Of a DNA stretch of 64,000 nucleotides, positions 9,271 to 21,738 are shown in pieces. The notes under the pieces were generated by a model. The model was not told the DNA's origin. It made no database searches and worked only from the letters and a program-made list of their open reading frames with translations. Made by a program: the position numbers and the translations under genes. This DNA is from Sphagnum magellanicum. Its lineage: Eukaryota > Streptophyta > Sphagnopsida > Sphagnales > Sphagnaceae. Numbering within the stretch: the stretch's first letter is position 1; every line of letters starts with the position of its first letter. Where the stretch lies: assembly GCA_021904315.1 (NCBI GenBank), contig CM038913.1, positions 7,749,958 to 7,813,957 of the forward strand, read 5' to 3'.

Positions 9271-11060
9271 CCCACATGACCCATTTCAGAACAGGACTGA
9301 GGCAATGAAAGAACTGGCTGGGTCATTTGTGTGATTAGGTGCTCTCCAAATCTTCTCCATTGCAGCACAGCACCTAAGTTACTACTTTTCTCAGTCCCAC
9401 ATTGCCCACCCCATAGTTACGAGTGGGATCTTGGATCTGTTTGTCTGCAAAAACCAAAGCATTGAGAAACAAGATAGTGTTAGACTCACAACAAGCAGTT
9501 TTGAATCTTAACTCTTTTGTAAATCAAACAGAGGTGCCTTCTCAAAGCAAGAGATCCCCCATTTCTGCTCTTATTGGATTTTTCAAAAGGCAAAACAATA
9601 ATTTGACAAAAAAAATATTTATACGACAAACCCACATAACACTGCTCAACTAATTGTTTTTAACATTCCACAGTCAAAATTTCAGTTTAAGGTTGACAAA
9701 ATGGTTTGAAATGAGTTCAGGCATGAAATGTTGTTTCAAGGTTGAGTTGAAATACAAAAACTTTAGAGTGTAAGAACCCACAAGTCAAAAATTATAGGAT
9801 CCAAATCCTCTTCCAACTTGGAAAAACTCAGCTGACAAACGAAGAAAATCTTGATCCCAACAACTGAAATGGGTGCTGGTTCTTTCCCAGTCTTCTGAAT
9901 GAGAAGTTTGTCACATTCAGCTGCTGGTTCAATGGAGCTTGCTCAGAATCTACTCTGTAGAATTCTGCAGATGTTGAAAACTAATCATCATCAATGAGCT
10001 AAACAACTTTTTTCGTGTTTATTTGCAGGTGATCAGTAATCTATCACAACCTCAGCAAACTCTTGCATTCATGAGAAATTGTGGAGACAAAACTTCAAAC
10101 GAATGCTTGACATATAATTTCAATTCTGTATCACCATGTATTTTCCTTGCCAAACAAAGCCATGTGGTGCACCCCAAGAATTTCTCAATACAACATGCAA
10201 GTATGGGATATATGACCATAGTAGTGATCCAGCTTCTTTTGCCATCCAGCAGACTTCTCCTTGCAGTTGAAGATGGTGTCTTCTGAAGAATAGATTCTGA
10301 GAGGGCTTCTGATGATTGTTGCCAAATTTGTACCAATTGGGTGCCAGTTTTCTCTTGCAAGTACTGGTTTGCAGTGGATGTGTTGCTGAATTTGATTCAA
10401 CTTGTATCTCTCAAACTCATTGCATTAAGAATGTGGTAACCTATATAATCTTAGAGAGATGATAACACTAGTGTAACTTGCTCCTTCCCTCTGATTGTTT
10501 GAAACCTGTGGTGAGAATCATGGTATTGCAAAGTCTTGTTGTTCAACTAGTTTTTTCAAACTTTGAATGTTGCATAATTGACCTTGCCAACAATGTGATA
10601 TAAGCTAATATTGCACATTAAATTTTAACATTCTGTTGTGGTTTGTTGCAGCATTTGTCCTCAGAACTTCTATTCCCATTTCCTAATTATTTTTTGACCT
10701 TTTGGGCGTAACCCAAACCCTAAATGTGGCCAAGTGTTAGTGATGGCAAGAAACCCCTATGCAAGCACACATAAATATGACACCTCAAATGATTAAGTAT
10801 TTCAAGATGCAAAAGGTAGACCTATAGTAGGCTACAAAGTTTAGATACTAAATGAAATTGCATAACAATAACATCATCATAAGGTGCGGAAAAGTGAGGA
10901 AAAGTGAAGAAAAACAAACGCATGTGTCTAGACACCCATGTAAACATGCATACATATATAATTTTCAAAAAGTTTCATTGTGAGATAAGACTTTTAGTTT
11001 GTACTTTTACAATGATGGATTGAGTATTCAAGTTGGTGTATTCACTTTTAAAATTAACAA
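9271..11060. other. Gene-free stretch
   Basis: Moderately complex AT-rich DNA. Small open frames such as 10023-10286 (+) have no recognisable motif. A TTTATTTGCAG acceptor-like site at about 10018-10028 is isolated. Confidence 0.5.
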
Positions 11061-11063
11061 AAA

Positions 11064-11215
11064 CACTATTAGAAATTTTGTCTTTTGCAACTTGTCTTAT
11101 GCAACTAAAAAATGTCGCATGCAACTACACATGTCGCATGCAACTCCAAAATAATTACATGTGAGATTTTTTAGTTGCATAAGACAAGTTGCAAAAGACA
11201 AAATTTCTAGTAGTG
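11064..11215. mobile_element. CACTA-ended MITE with 50-bp inverted repeats
   Basis: A 152-bp element starting CACTATTAGAAATTTTGTC and ending with its complement. The 50-bp arms differ at one position. It is flanked by AAA at 11061-11063 and 11216-11218, the 3-bp target duplication expected of CACTA (En/Spm) elements. The short centre holds two direct copies of ATGTCGCATGCAACT. It has no coding capacity, so mobilisation must have been in trans. Confidence 0.88.
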
Positions 11216-11379
11216 AAATTACAAGCAATTTCTAAAATGTCTAATTCATTTCAACTGCATATTAACATTTTTAAATGTTATATTATATACTTATGTCCTA
11301 CCTATGTTAAAGACTTTGTTGATGAACAAGTAACCAAACTAAGCTAAGATCATTTCCATTGTGGTACATTGATTTCATG

Positions 11380-11420
11380 TTATCGTAGCCTTGGGTCAGG
11401 TTCGACATTAAATAATTATT
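11380..11420. repeat. Short dispersed repeat, second copy at 30326-30380
   Basis: TTATCGTAGCCTTGGGTCAGG followed by a CATTAAATAATTA-like run matches 30326-30380 with few differences. The parent element is unknown. Confidence 0.55.
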
Positions 11421-12140
11421 AAAAACTTTAAACAATTTTTTTAGAAAAAAAATGTTGAAGTGTTGAAAAATGTGATAAATGCACTTTGGAACTAATGAAA
11501 ACTATGATAAATGTTTGGGGAAGTGACGAAAATTTTGAAAATTTGAAGAAACTTGTAAAAGGTTTTTAATTTAAATTATACATATATTTATTAAAGTTTA
11601 TCATGTATTGAAACATAATGGATATGTTAAAAAATTTGAAATTCAAAAGTGATTTTCTAAGTTCAAAATTTGTTGTTTGGACTTTTTAGTTGGTGCACAT
11701 ATGTAGATTATGCTTCAAAGTTTACTAATCCATATTCAAATTTTCATTTAAGTAAGTATTGAAAAAAATTATATTTTAAATTTTGTGTTTTTTTACATTC
11801 AAACATTGAAAGATCATAAATCCTAAATGTGAATACATTGTTTCATATCTAACATAGTAGGTGAATGGCAAAGGCCTTGCACCATGTTGGATAGGTTCAA
11901 GGATCATAACTTGATCCTTGCATGTTGACAAAGTTTGACCATGTTGACTATGGTCAATGTTAAGGTATGTTGAGTGATCATATGTACAATGAATGTACAA
12001 CATTGAAATGGTATCATCTGTTTTTAATATTATTTGTATACAATCATACATATATGGTGTATAAATAATTCAAAATTAAATTAAATGAATAATCATTTTA
12101 TAAAATCAATATGCAAAAATATATTTAAATATTAATATGA
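11421..12140. other. AT-rich stretch with two adjacent short hairpins
   Basis: CAAGGATCA/TGATCCTTG (11898-11906 and 11912-11920, 5-nt loop) is followed by TGACCAT/ATGGTCA (11936-11942 and 11950-11956). Otherwise no gene or element is recognised. Confidence 0.5.
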
Positions 12141-12235
12141 AATTATATATTATTATATTATATAATATACATAAATGTATATTATATATTATTATATTAT
12201 ATAATATACATAAATGTATATTATATATTATATAC
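12141..12235. repeat. AT tandem repeat, ~39 bp unit, 2.3 copies
   Basis: Nearly identical units ending ATATACATAAATGTAT at 12141-12180 and 12181-12219, then a partial unit. Confidence 0.8.
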
Positions 12236-12239
12236 ATAT

Positions 12240-12329
12240 AATATTTTGTAGTCATGTAATCACTAGTGGCATATATGACTACAAACCTAGTCATGGATGT
12301 AGTCAGATATCCATCTTTTTGGTGTAGTG
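12240..12329 (-). mobile_element. CACTA-like terminus (one end only)
   Basis: 12316-12329 reads TTTTTGGTGTAGTG, whose complement CACTACACCAAAAA has the form of a CACTA-superfamily terminal repeat. TAGTCATG-type motifs precede it (12250-12300). A related end with the shared block CCTAGTCATGGATG is at 36460-36491. The opposite end was not found, so element length is unknown. Confidence 0.5.
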
Positions 12330-12349
12330 ACATGACCACAAAAATGGTT

Positions 12350-13447
12350 ATCTTGCATGTTATACCAACCATGCAATCTTTCTTAAATGTGTATAATGAA
12401 CATTTTGAATCTTCATAATGGATCACTTGTAATGAATTTATCAATAGTGACATATATGTATTTGTGAAAGTAAAATAAGGTTTTTCATGTTGTTTCAAAT
12501 TTCAATGATACATTTTTATGAAAAGCATGTGGTAGCAGTATTGTGAATTTTCCCCTTCACATCAACTTACAAATTCATGAAAAGGTAATTCATACATTTG
12601 TATGTAATAATATGTGTCAATGAAAGCTAATGGAAGTGAAAATAACAAAATATGAATCACACATGCGCACTTAGGTAGTCCTTGAGGCTAATGTGGTTAA
12701 TTGATATTAGTAGTTGCAAGAATGGTTACATTGTTTATATCATTGCTTAAATCAACATTGTCTTTGAAAATATGAACAAATATAAAATCATAAAAATGAA
12801 TGGTTAACAACACTAAACTATTGGGAGGTTGGGTGAACTTCCATTTCATATTTTCTCAAAGAAACACATTAGTCACCTATGAATCAAGTTTTTGTTCACC
12901 AATGGTTTAAAAAAATTCAATGAATTTGATCAAATTTATCTTTCATAATTCATTTTCAAATCACCTACATGCACAAAATGTTAAATTCCACAAGCAAATC
13001 ATTCGCATGTATGTAAAAATAATAATTTAGTTTGTTTGCATATGTGAGGCCATTAAACCTACATACATCAATTAGACCTACCCTATCCCCCCATCCCCTT
13101 AAAAACTTATCATTCCCCATCATCTAGACTTATTTAGTTTTTTGCCAACCTCCTACTATTTTTGGATGTATGAACAATTTATTTCTTTTCCCCAACCTTT
13201 CCTTTGGAATAAGTATTGAGAAGTAATAATTAGTTGTTTAGATTTTAATTACATAATGAGTATATTTACATGCATATTAGGTAACCCTAGACATTGAACA
13301 CTATTTTTGGTGCCATTATGCCAAAACCAAGGTTTTATGACTACAATCATAATTGCATTGATGACATCCATCTACAAATATATGTGACATAGTGGACTAG
13401 ATGGCCACTTTGTTGATTTGGATTAGTTGTTTTTGTCATTTAATATA
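12350..13447. other. Gene-free AT-rich stretch
   Basis: No coding frame, inverted-repeat pair or tandem array recognised. Confidence 0.5.
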
Positions 13448-13452
13448 AACAT

Positions 13453-14418
13453 TGATGCACTCCCAACTCCTTAAAGGATTCAAATGTGAGCCCAAGTAGA
13501 AAAGCAGCGGAAGAAGGAGGAGTCGGGGCACGCTCCCTAGCTCACAACACTTTGAGGGGTAGAGGGGCGTGTTGAAGCTCTGGGATGGGACTAGGAAGAG
13601 TTGACAAGCTTCACTCACTCACACGGGCCTGCACACAACCCACACAAAGTGGTTAGTGCATAGTTGGAGCACCTTTGGTGCTAGGACGAGCCACGGGCAA
13701 CATGGACACACAAGGCCCGGACTTGGGGGAAGCCACCACCTTCCCCCTTATAGTATACTCTGCAGTTCTCCACAGAGGCTACATCCAAATGGCTTTTTTT
13801 CTTGGGACTCCCGAGTGGGAGTCCTGAAATTGCACCAAATGGGACTCTCGCGACTTTGGAGCCCCATAACTTTGCGATCAGACCTCGAATTGCAATGCAG
13901 TCTAAAGCAAAGTTGTAACTCTTGTCGAGAGCTTTCCAACGATATGTGACACACCCCCTGCAGCTAAGTAAATCGGGTCGATTCTTGACTTTTTGTGGTC
14001 GGGAGTCAAATTGGCAGATCGACTCCTGGCCCTTCTTTTGGCCATAACTTGTGTTTCAAATGTCCAAATGAGCAATGCGAGCCCATTTTAGACATCTACG
14101 CTCCAAGAGCTTTCCAATGATATAAAGAACGCCACAAGACATTGAGGTTTGACCCTTGGAATCACTCTCTGAAGTTTCGGGAGTCCACCGGGACTCCATC
14201 TCCCAAAGTGGGAGTTGCCTTGGGAGTGTGAGTGTTCACTCCCTCACACTCCCTCACACTTCTTACACTCCCAGGAGTATGTGATGTGACTCCCCAGCTT
14301 CTTCTTGGCCCGCACCCTTGCAATGCCTTTGCCTTGACTCTCGGGCTTCCTTTCTTTTGGCCCATAACTTTGCAACCCCCTTTGCCTTGGTCGTGAGCCC
14401 AAAGCTAGGGTTGTGACA
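13453..14418 (-). mobile_element. Solo LTR, family shared with 59567-60444
   Basis: A 966-bp LTR on the minus strand. It starts (in its own direction) TGTCACAACCCTAGC at 14418 and ends GCATCA at 13453. It is flanked by the 5-bp target duplication AACAT (13448-13452 and 14419-14423). A TATA-like ACTATAAGG on the minus strand around 13748-13757 is followed by GGAAGGTGGTGGCTTCCCCC, conserved in the second copy, which marks the likely U3/R promoter. The LTR is visibly more GC-rich than its surroundings. No internal retrotransposon sequence adjoins it, so it is a solo LTR left by LTR-LTR recombination. Confidence 0.88.
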
Positions 14419-14429
14419 AACATGGTCAT

Positions 14430-15345
14430 GGTTGTAAACACTAGTTCACATGGCCTTCATAACTATGGTCATGTAGGACATGTACGATTGTAAATATGAC
14501 AAACATATGACTATAGACATGACCGCATGACATGATGGACATACAATTATAGACATGACACATGGCCTTTACATAGCCTAGACTAACATAGTTAGCTTAA
14601 TTACCCTACTATCCTACTAACCTTACTTACTTAGCTTGGCTACCTATGTATCAAATTTCAACAAACATTCAACCTACCTATTGAATTTAAATATAAATCT
14701 TGCCTAATTTACCTACTTACCTTACTTAACTTAACCTAACTAGCCTAACTAATTACCTACCTACCTACTGAATTTAAACATAAATTTTATTTAGCCCAAC
14801 CAAACCTAACTTGGCTACCCTACCTAAATATTTTTACATCTAACGTCCATGTAAATAGGTTGCAAATATAAGGAATTGAACCCTTTGCCTTCACAATGTA
14901 TAACCAAGTCTTTAACTAATGCATCATGTTCATAAGGTAATAACTTTTGTTAACATACTATTATTATTATGAACATGTTTATTTCAACATCTTCTTACAC
15001 TACTTATGTAATTAGTAGGTTGGATAATAGGTTTATGTAAATAAATGACCAATATTTCAAAACACCTATGTCTATTTACAACCCACTTACCTATTTCCTA
15101 CCTACCAACTTATGTTACCAACCCACAATCTATTTACCTACCTATAACCTACTTGTATTACAACCTTCAACATATCTACCTATTAGTTACAAACCCACAA
15201 CCTACCTCCCTACAATGTACCTAACTACATTCTGCAACCTATGTATTAGTTATTTACTTATGTAAATAATACATGTCAAATTGTACCTACCTATCACCAA
15301 CCTACTTATGTCATACCTATCTATCAATCCATTTTTTGTCCTTAT
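14430..15345. repeat. TCATGAC- and CCTA/TACC-rich degenerate array
   Basis: 14430-14570 is rich in ATGACATG/ACATATGACTATAG motifs. 14580-15345 is mostly variants of CCTACCTA, AACCTAACT and TTACCTACC. It resembles the arrays at 36100-36320 and 63755-64000. The 65-codon frame at 15068-15265 is this repeat translated, not a gene. Confidence 0.6.
14868..14935 (-). other. tRNA-like (SINE-type) segment with B-box
   Basis: The minus strand reads GCAAAGGGTTCAATTCC around 14877-14893, matching the pol III B-box GGTTCRANNCC. TAGTTAAAGACTTGG lies upstream in an A-box-like position. It does not fold as an intact tRNA that I can support, so a SINE head or tRNA relic is more likely. Confidence 0.4.
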
Positions 15346-16157
15346 TTTTATACTACGTAGATGTCATCATTTTTGCTACCTATTACATATAAGGCTTCTT
15401 TTGCACCCATCACAAGTAATTTGTAAAGCAAAAGAAGGTCAAAAAACATTATGCATGTCAAAAGAAATGTAGTGGAGAAAAAGGCCCATCACATGGAAAA
15501 GAAGAATAAAAAATAACTTGTAAAGAAATGTAACAAAAAACTACATTTGTCATTGGATAAAAGGCTAAAATGAAGTAACACTTACATTAGTAAGTTAATA
15601 CATCAACCTTCTCAAATGAAGCCTCCTAAAAATTAGAACCTCAATCAACTTGGGAAATCTTTGAATTGGACCTTAATTTACCATAATGCCTAGGCTCATA
15701 AAGCACAAATTAATTATTTTTTCGAATTGCCAAAAATATGAAAAAAAATGCATGATATGCCAAAAATTTGAGTGAAGCTCTTATGCACAATAGCTTCATG
15801 ATTTAGTATAATGCCTAATTTATTATTATTGAAAATCATCATTAAGAAAAAAAAATTAAGAATTAGGCACCTTGTTGTCAAATTGGCCAAGGTACTATGA
15901 TATTTTAATGGTCAAATATTTATAATGTTTAAAAGAAATCCAAGAAAAACACAAGGTTTTTTTTTTTTTATCATGGTATCATTATTGTAGGTGTTACTAG
16001 TTGGTTCACCCAAGGCCTAATTGAGGCTAAAAAGACATTTTTCTATTAAGTTATTAGTAAGTTGTGAATTAGGAAAAATCAACACTTTTTAATCTTCAAA
16101 CCCCAACCTTTAACCTTCTTTTCTTGCATAGGCTTTCTAAAGCTTTTGAACATTCAA
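15346..16157. other. Gene-free AT-rich stretch
   Basis: Nothing recognised before the retrotransposon LTR at 16158. Confidence 0.5.
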
Positions 16158-16780
16158 TGTTCTTAAAGGTCATAAAAGATTGTTAGGGTTTTTTGTAGAT
16201 GAATTTTGATTACCTAATTTTATTACCAAAAACTAATTACCAATTTTTCACTACTGAAATTGATTACCAAATTTATGTTATCAGATTTTTATTATTATTT
16301 ATAGCACCAAAAAAATAAATAAATGCAACTACTAGTTGGGATTTTCTAGATTGTTGATAAAATTGACTTCTATTAGTTTTAAAAAGATTTTAGAAAATCT
16401 ATTATTTTCAATAGAATCATCATTTTGGATTTAGATTTGCATCGTTTGTTCAATGTACTTAAAGGTTGGGTTTTTTGTAAGCTTAATAAAACTTGTGTAT
16501 TGTATTTTGATGTTGTAATTCAAATTCTTATTTCTTGAAGTTGTCTTTCCCATTGCAAATTTTAATTTTTGCATTTCAAAATTCGATTTGTTTTTTAAGC
16601 TCAATTGTTGTCATTTTCCCTACTAAGAATTGTTTGCAAACATTCGATAGTTTATTCGTACTACTGTTTTCAAATAATTTGTGACCATTTGTCATTTAAA
16701 ATTTGCAAAAATGTATTTTCACTTCTTGCCCCTATTGTTTTTATTTTCCAAACCTAGAATATTATTGGTTGGATTTAACA
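16158..16780 (+). repeat. 5' LTR of the gypsy element
   Basis: Begins TGTTCTTAAAGG and ends near GGATTTAACA. It aligns with 26128-26775 through blocks such as TTTTTTGTANATGA, GATTTTCTANATTGTTGATAAA and AATGTATTTTCACTTCTTGC. The exact start is uncertain by about 20 bases (TGTTAGGG at 16181 is the alternative). Confidence 0.8.
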
Positions 16781-16800
16781 TTTGGTGACCATATTGGGGA
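16781..16800 (+). promoter_or_regulatory. Probable primer-binding-site region
   Basis: TTTGGTGACCATATTGGGGA directly follows the 5' LTR. TTGGYGACNNNNNTGGGGA is a common arrangement next to plant gypsy LTRs. I do not assign the tRNA. Confidence 0.5.
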
Positions 16801-17779
16801 TATAAAACCAAGATTTCTAGTTTGGTGACTTTTATTTTGATTGTTTTGGTTAGAGTTTTTTTTTTATAACAAAAATGTAGGTTTTTTTCTCTGAGTTTAT
16901 TTTGCCTTTACTATTTTATTTGTGGTGTCACAATTTTTTTTAAACATAAAAGACCCAAAACTAAAAAAATGTTGTGTTTGTTTTATTTAAGTTATTTTGT
17001 TGTCATATGTTAATTGTGTTAGTATACTGCAATGGTCCTAAGTATCATTGGTGTTGAATACATGGTCTATATCCATCATGGTCCTAGGTAATTGTTATCA
17101 ACTTAATCATCATTAGTGATATCCATGGTCATGATGATCCATCATTATTTTGGCAAATACCTTACTATTGTCTACCTAGGACCACCTTTGCAATGAACGA
17201 CACCAATAATTTCGATGATAAGAACCACAATAACCAAAATGGGTGATGAAGGACCACCAAATTAAAATGAATCTACTTTGAAGGATTCGAGGAATTTGGC
17301 AACAAGACCTCCCCAAGGAGAAGTTTCCAATCTAATAAAAAAATTGATCTATTGATAATTGGACATCACATGGCAAACTCCCTAGAGGTTACATATTGTT
17401 TAATGATGATAATGGGAACTCTACATATATGTGTGCTTTTGCATTAGTTTTTATGATTGAATTTTTAATCAAATAAATAAAAGACAAAATTGTCCTTAAT
17501 CAAATTGAACCAATAATTTATGCCAAATTTTTTATTATTTTATTATTAAATGATTGTTTGAAATTACTAAGATGACTAAATTTACTAATTGACATTGTTG
17601 TTTGAAATGACTAAAATGATTGAAATTGTTAATTGATGTAGCCATATTAATTTAATTACATGTTATTGATATATTAAAATTTAAAGAGTTAATTAAAAAA
17701 TCCATTTTGAACTATGGACAAATTCAAAGGTGCATTTGACCTTTGATTATATTCTTGATTTTTTTTTCAATGTTTGGCA

Positions 17780-17925
17780 ATTGGGATTCATCATGATGAT
17801 ATCACAAACACAACATGTCCAATGTGGGGTTTGAACCTCCACCTCTTCAGCCACAACCCAAGGCCAAAATACCATCCAACCACCACATCACATGGTGATA
17901 TGATTGGTTATTGCAAAATTTATAA
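17780..17925 (-). mobile_element. tRNA-derived SINE-like sequence in the gypsy leader
   Basis: The minus strand contains GAGGTTCAAACCCCACATT (17821-17839), with the B-box GGTTCAAACCC. TGGTGGTTGGATGG, an A-box-like motif, lies about 45 bases upstream. No poly-A tail or target duplication was resolved. Confidence 0.4.
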
Positions 17926-18783
17926 ACACATTGTTTTTTTTAATATCATGCATTATAAGTTTATTATATACAATTAAATAGTTTCATAATGAAATTGTTT
18001 GCACATGTACATCTTTAATATCATAATTCAATTTAATTCACTTTCAATTTGATAATTCCATTTAAATTTATAATGCCTTTTAATTTCAAAACTAAAATGT
18101 ATTTAAATCATCATTTAATTGAATTTCATAATTTTAAAATTTCCAAATGGTGAAACCTTGCATTCATTTTTATATTTTCATGTCGGAAAATTTTCAAAAA
18201 CATTATTTTTATTTAAATTAAAAAATATTAACATGTAATTAATTTCACTTCTGAAATTGCATAATTAAAATTCACATCCTTTAATGTTTAAAAAGAAAAT
18301 TTGTAACATTTTTAATTTTTTTAATTAAAATTTTGAAAAAGATTCAGTAGGTCAAATTTCAAATTTAAACTATATATTATTTTAAAAATAAATTAAAAAA
18401 TAATAATTTCAGGTTGACCTTCCATTTTTTCACATATCATTTTGTTATATTTCAAATGTTGTTCTTTGTTTTTTTTTTTTTTGTAACGATTTTTTAAAAA
18501 TAATATTTTAATATTTTATTTTAATATTGCCACGTCATAAAAAGTAACATCACAATCATAATCAATAGTATCTACATGATTAATTTTAGTCACATGAATC
18601 AAATTAAACAATTCCACATGGGTGCCACATATAACACGTGTTCAACATATTGTCCATTTTGATTAAATAGCTAATTTCTTTTAATCAAAACAAACATAAC
18701 TAGTTTTGATTTTTGTCAAATTAGACATTGTCAATAATTTCAAACAAATGTATTTGACTTTACAATCATTTTGGTCGCAATAC

Positions 18784-18818
18784 TACTAGAAAAAAACCAT
18801 ATTTTTTTTAATAGTGTG
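18784..18818. mobile_element. Collapsed CACTA-like end pair
   Basis: ACTACTAGAAAAAAA and TTTTTTTTAATAGTG face each other with almost no interior, like two CACTA termini (compare 11064-11215). It could equally be a chance AT-rich palindrome. Confidence 0.3.
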
Positions 18819-18825
18819 AACCTCT

Positions 18826-18985
18826 TGGAGCTGGCAATGGCCCACCTAGAGGCAATAGTGGACCTACTAAAAGAGGTCATCATGAAGGTGGTTTAATGGT
18901 CCCTTTAGTGGCGAAGGTGGACCCCCTAATGGCAATGGACCATATCAAGGAGGAAGGCATATTTGAAGAGATATTACACCTACCA
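18826..18985 (+). pseudogene. Gly/Pro/Asn-rich gag-like fragment of the gypsy element
   Basis: Frames through here give GAGNGPPRGNSGP and PPNGNGPYQGG, a glycine/asparagine-rich stretch like low-complexity parts of some plant gypsy gag proteins. It is broken by frameshifts and more GC-rich than its surroundings. Confidence 0.4.
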
Positions 18986-19701
18986 AAGGGCCTTGGATGG
19001 AATCTTTTTTGAATCCATGGTACTAGAATACCTTTTAAAGTTTGGCATAATGATTCTTTGAATAATGATTCTATTTAAAAATTTTGATTTCAATGCAACT
19101 TGTTTTTTGAATTTTTGACTAAAAAATATTTAAATTTAAAAAATCCACATGTTTTTCATCACCAATGTTTTGCACAAACATTTTGCATCACAGCACATGT
19201 TTTGATCCCAAAACCCCCCCTTAAAAAATATTGCATTAACCATTGGCATACCATCAAGCACTAAATAATAAAGTTTATTTTTTAAATTTATTGCATACAC
19301 AAAGTCAAAAAGGGAAAAAAATTAAAAACCATGTGGCAAAAAAATGCAATTCTCCATAGGGCTACATTGTTAGGCCCATAAAAAACTCCAATAAACAAAT
19401 TTTGGCTTCAATAAACAATAGTTTTAAGAAATTTCAATTGGAAAAGACCTTTATTTTTTTATTTTGGCATTTAGAAATAATATAATTTTTTGATGAACCT
19501 AAAAAGGTACTATGGTATTCACCATAGTAGTTAATACATGTTACCCCTATTCCTATTGCCCATTATAGTGGAAAATCATTACCCTATCCCATTTAGAATC
19601 TAGGGACTAACTTTTATGCCAAATGTAAAAATATTCAAGAAAACCATTTAGGCCAATGGAAAAAAAAGAAGATGTTGATGTAGGGTGAAAGCACACTATG
19701 T

Positions 19702-19725
19702 GGGGGGGGGGGGGGGGGGGGGGGG
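19702..19725 (+). repeat. Poly-G run of 24 bases
   Basis: Twenty-four consecutive G in AT-rich DNA inside the gypsy element. Length may be a sequencing or assembly estimate. Confidence 0.9.
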
Positions 19726-20475
19726 AAGATTCTTGTCACACTATACTAGTTTTGAGGCGTCCCATGTTTGAACTTTAACCATGTCATTATCATAAAGGAT
19801 TTTTACAATGTTTTTCATATTATGTAGGTCAAACCCAAAGAAGACAAATGACAAAAAAAACCACACTTTTTTATTTCATATGATGTGACCTTGAAGTATA
19901 TTTGTGCCCAAAAAGTATGTCATGGTGTACTAAAAAAATGAAAATATACTTAAGAAAGGATTGACATGATTTCTTGCCTTTATGAAATTTATAATATCTA
20001 CTACCAAATTTTTTGATTCCATATGATTGAAATAAGTTTGTTAACCATGTGAAAAGTTTGATAATTATCATATCACAAATTGATGTTTTTCATGGTGATG
20101 ACCATAAGTATGTGGTAAATTAACATTTTAACAAACAATCACTTTCAAATGGAAGATGACAAGATATGTGAGGTGGGCCATTTTTAAAATTTTCATTTCA
20201 AACATTTTTTGGTTGACTAATTCAAACCCAAACTTAGTGCAGTCCCAAAAAAAAAAACTTTATTATACTGCATATGCCCATTATTCCTTGAATTTAATCT
20301 CTTAATTTTTTCAAATATTATTAAATAACATTAACTAATAAAAATATTAAGCCTAAACATTAAAAATGAAACACAAAATTAAATGCAACACATTTTGCAA
20401 ATGTACATTTTATGCACATGTCATGAAACTACGCAAGTTGGCCCCTCTATAATGTGTTTTCACCTTATAATTATT

Positions 20476-20733
20476 GTTAACAAGCTTTAATTATAATTAT
20501 TAAAGATTGTAATCTAGGTGAGATTGCATAAATGATTGTAATTTTAAAAATGGGAAGGAAAATTTATGCAATCTCACCTAGATTACAATATTTAAGAATT
20601 ATAAATAATTTTTTGCAAGAAATATAGGATTGATCAAATTGATGAACAAGTCTATATGACTCTTAGGGTGATCAAATAGGTCACAAATGAAAAAGTAGAG
20701 GTATATTATGAATGTATATTAAAGCTTGTTAAC
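20476..20733. repeat. Nested inverted repeats in the gag region
   Basis: Outer arms GTTAACAAGCTTTAAT (20476-20491) and its exact complement (20718-20733) enclose a perfect 28-bp stem at 20506-20533 and 20562-20589 with a 28-nt loop. The right outer arm is also gag coding sequence, so at least the outer pair looks like a local inverted duplication, not a transposon end. Confidence 0.7.
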
Positions 20734-21208
20734 TGCCTTCAACATAAGGCATATGACAACTTGTTTATTACTTTTTTCAAAGTCAGCACATTAGTGCCTT
20801 AATTGAAAGTTGCCATGGCAGGGATGAAAAGGGATACCATGTTTGAGCACAAAGAAGTTACTTTCACCTATGAGGAGAACATGGGTGATGTAAATGACTA
20901 CCAAAAATTGTTTAAACCACTTATAAAACCAAAAAGTCAATTGATCCAAAAAGGGCAAACTTGTATGGAGCTACTTCCATAAAACATGGCATATTAAGGA
21001 ACTATGCCACTCAAATCTAGAAAACCTTGACAACAAGTTGAAGGAAAAGAAGGAGGTTATGATGAATGAAATTTTTACACAACAAATGAAGGGAACAAAA
21101 AATCAATCAAGTAAATAGGGCAACTCAAATCTAGGTAGTAACGGTGGTCTAATAATCTATTGTTGTTTCATTTGTGGTTCAATTGAGCATAAGATCTATG
21201 ATTGGTTT
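20600..21208 (+). pseudogene. gag fragment with damaged CCHC zinc knuckle
   Basis: Broken frames give DQIDEQVYMTLRVIK, VAMAGMKRDTMFEHKE and, at 21164-21205, CFICGSIEHKIYDW. This is a C-X2-C-X4-H-X4-C knuckle whose last Cys codon is now TGG. The knuckle normally binds nucleic acid in the gag nucleocapsid. Several stops lie upstream, so no protein is expected. Confidence 0.65.
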
Positions 21209-21738
21209 CATAGATAATTAACATAAGAGATGTTCAAGGAGAAAACCTCCACTACAAATATAAAGGAGGATGTTGTCAGCATGGATTTAGTAGTTACCAC
21301 TACAATTAAACTACTAGAAAATTTGGCAGCTTTCAAAGACAAAGAGCCTTGAAAAACCAAGAATGCCACTAATTAAAATGAAGAGGAGAAGTTGTAGAAT
21401 CTTTTGAAGCTACCATTTAACAAATATAGGACAAAGGAACCTTCTTTAGCATTGAACAACTTAAGGAGACCAATGGCACCAATACCTTGTTAGGTGCAGA
21501 AATGACTATCAAAATCGTTACTACTAGAAGAGGAGCTATCTAAAATGAAAATGCATCAAAAAGTTTGGTAACACTAAAAAATGCCATTATGAAGCATTTC
21601 CCAATACTATAAGAAATTGGGGAACAACCATTGGAAAGTAAACATACCCTCGCAATGGGGCAACTTTTCAATTTGACTCCAAGTTTGAAACAATATGTTT
21701 TGGTTAAACCCATAAACCCTCATATGCTAATTATTTAA

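Noticed and set aside
14868-14935. Functional tRNA gene
   Set aside because: Only a B-box and weak A-box; no complete cloverleaf or acceptor stem could be drawn.
15068-15265. 65-codon Tyr/Pro/Thr-rich frame as a structural protein
   Set aside because: It is the CCTACC/TACCTA repeat translated.
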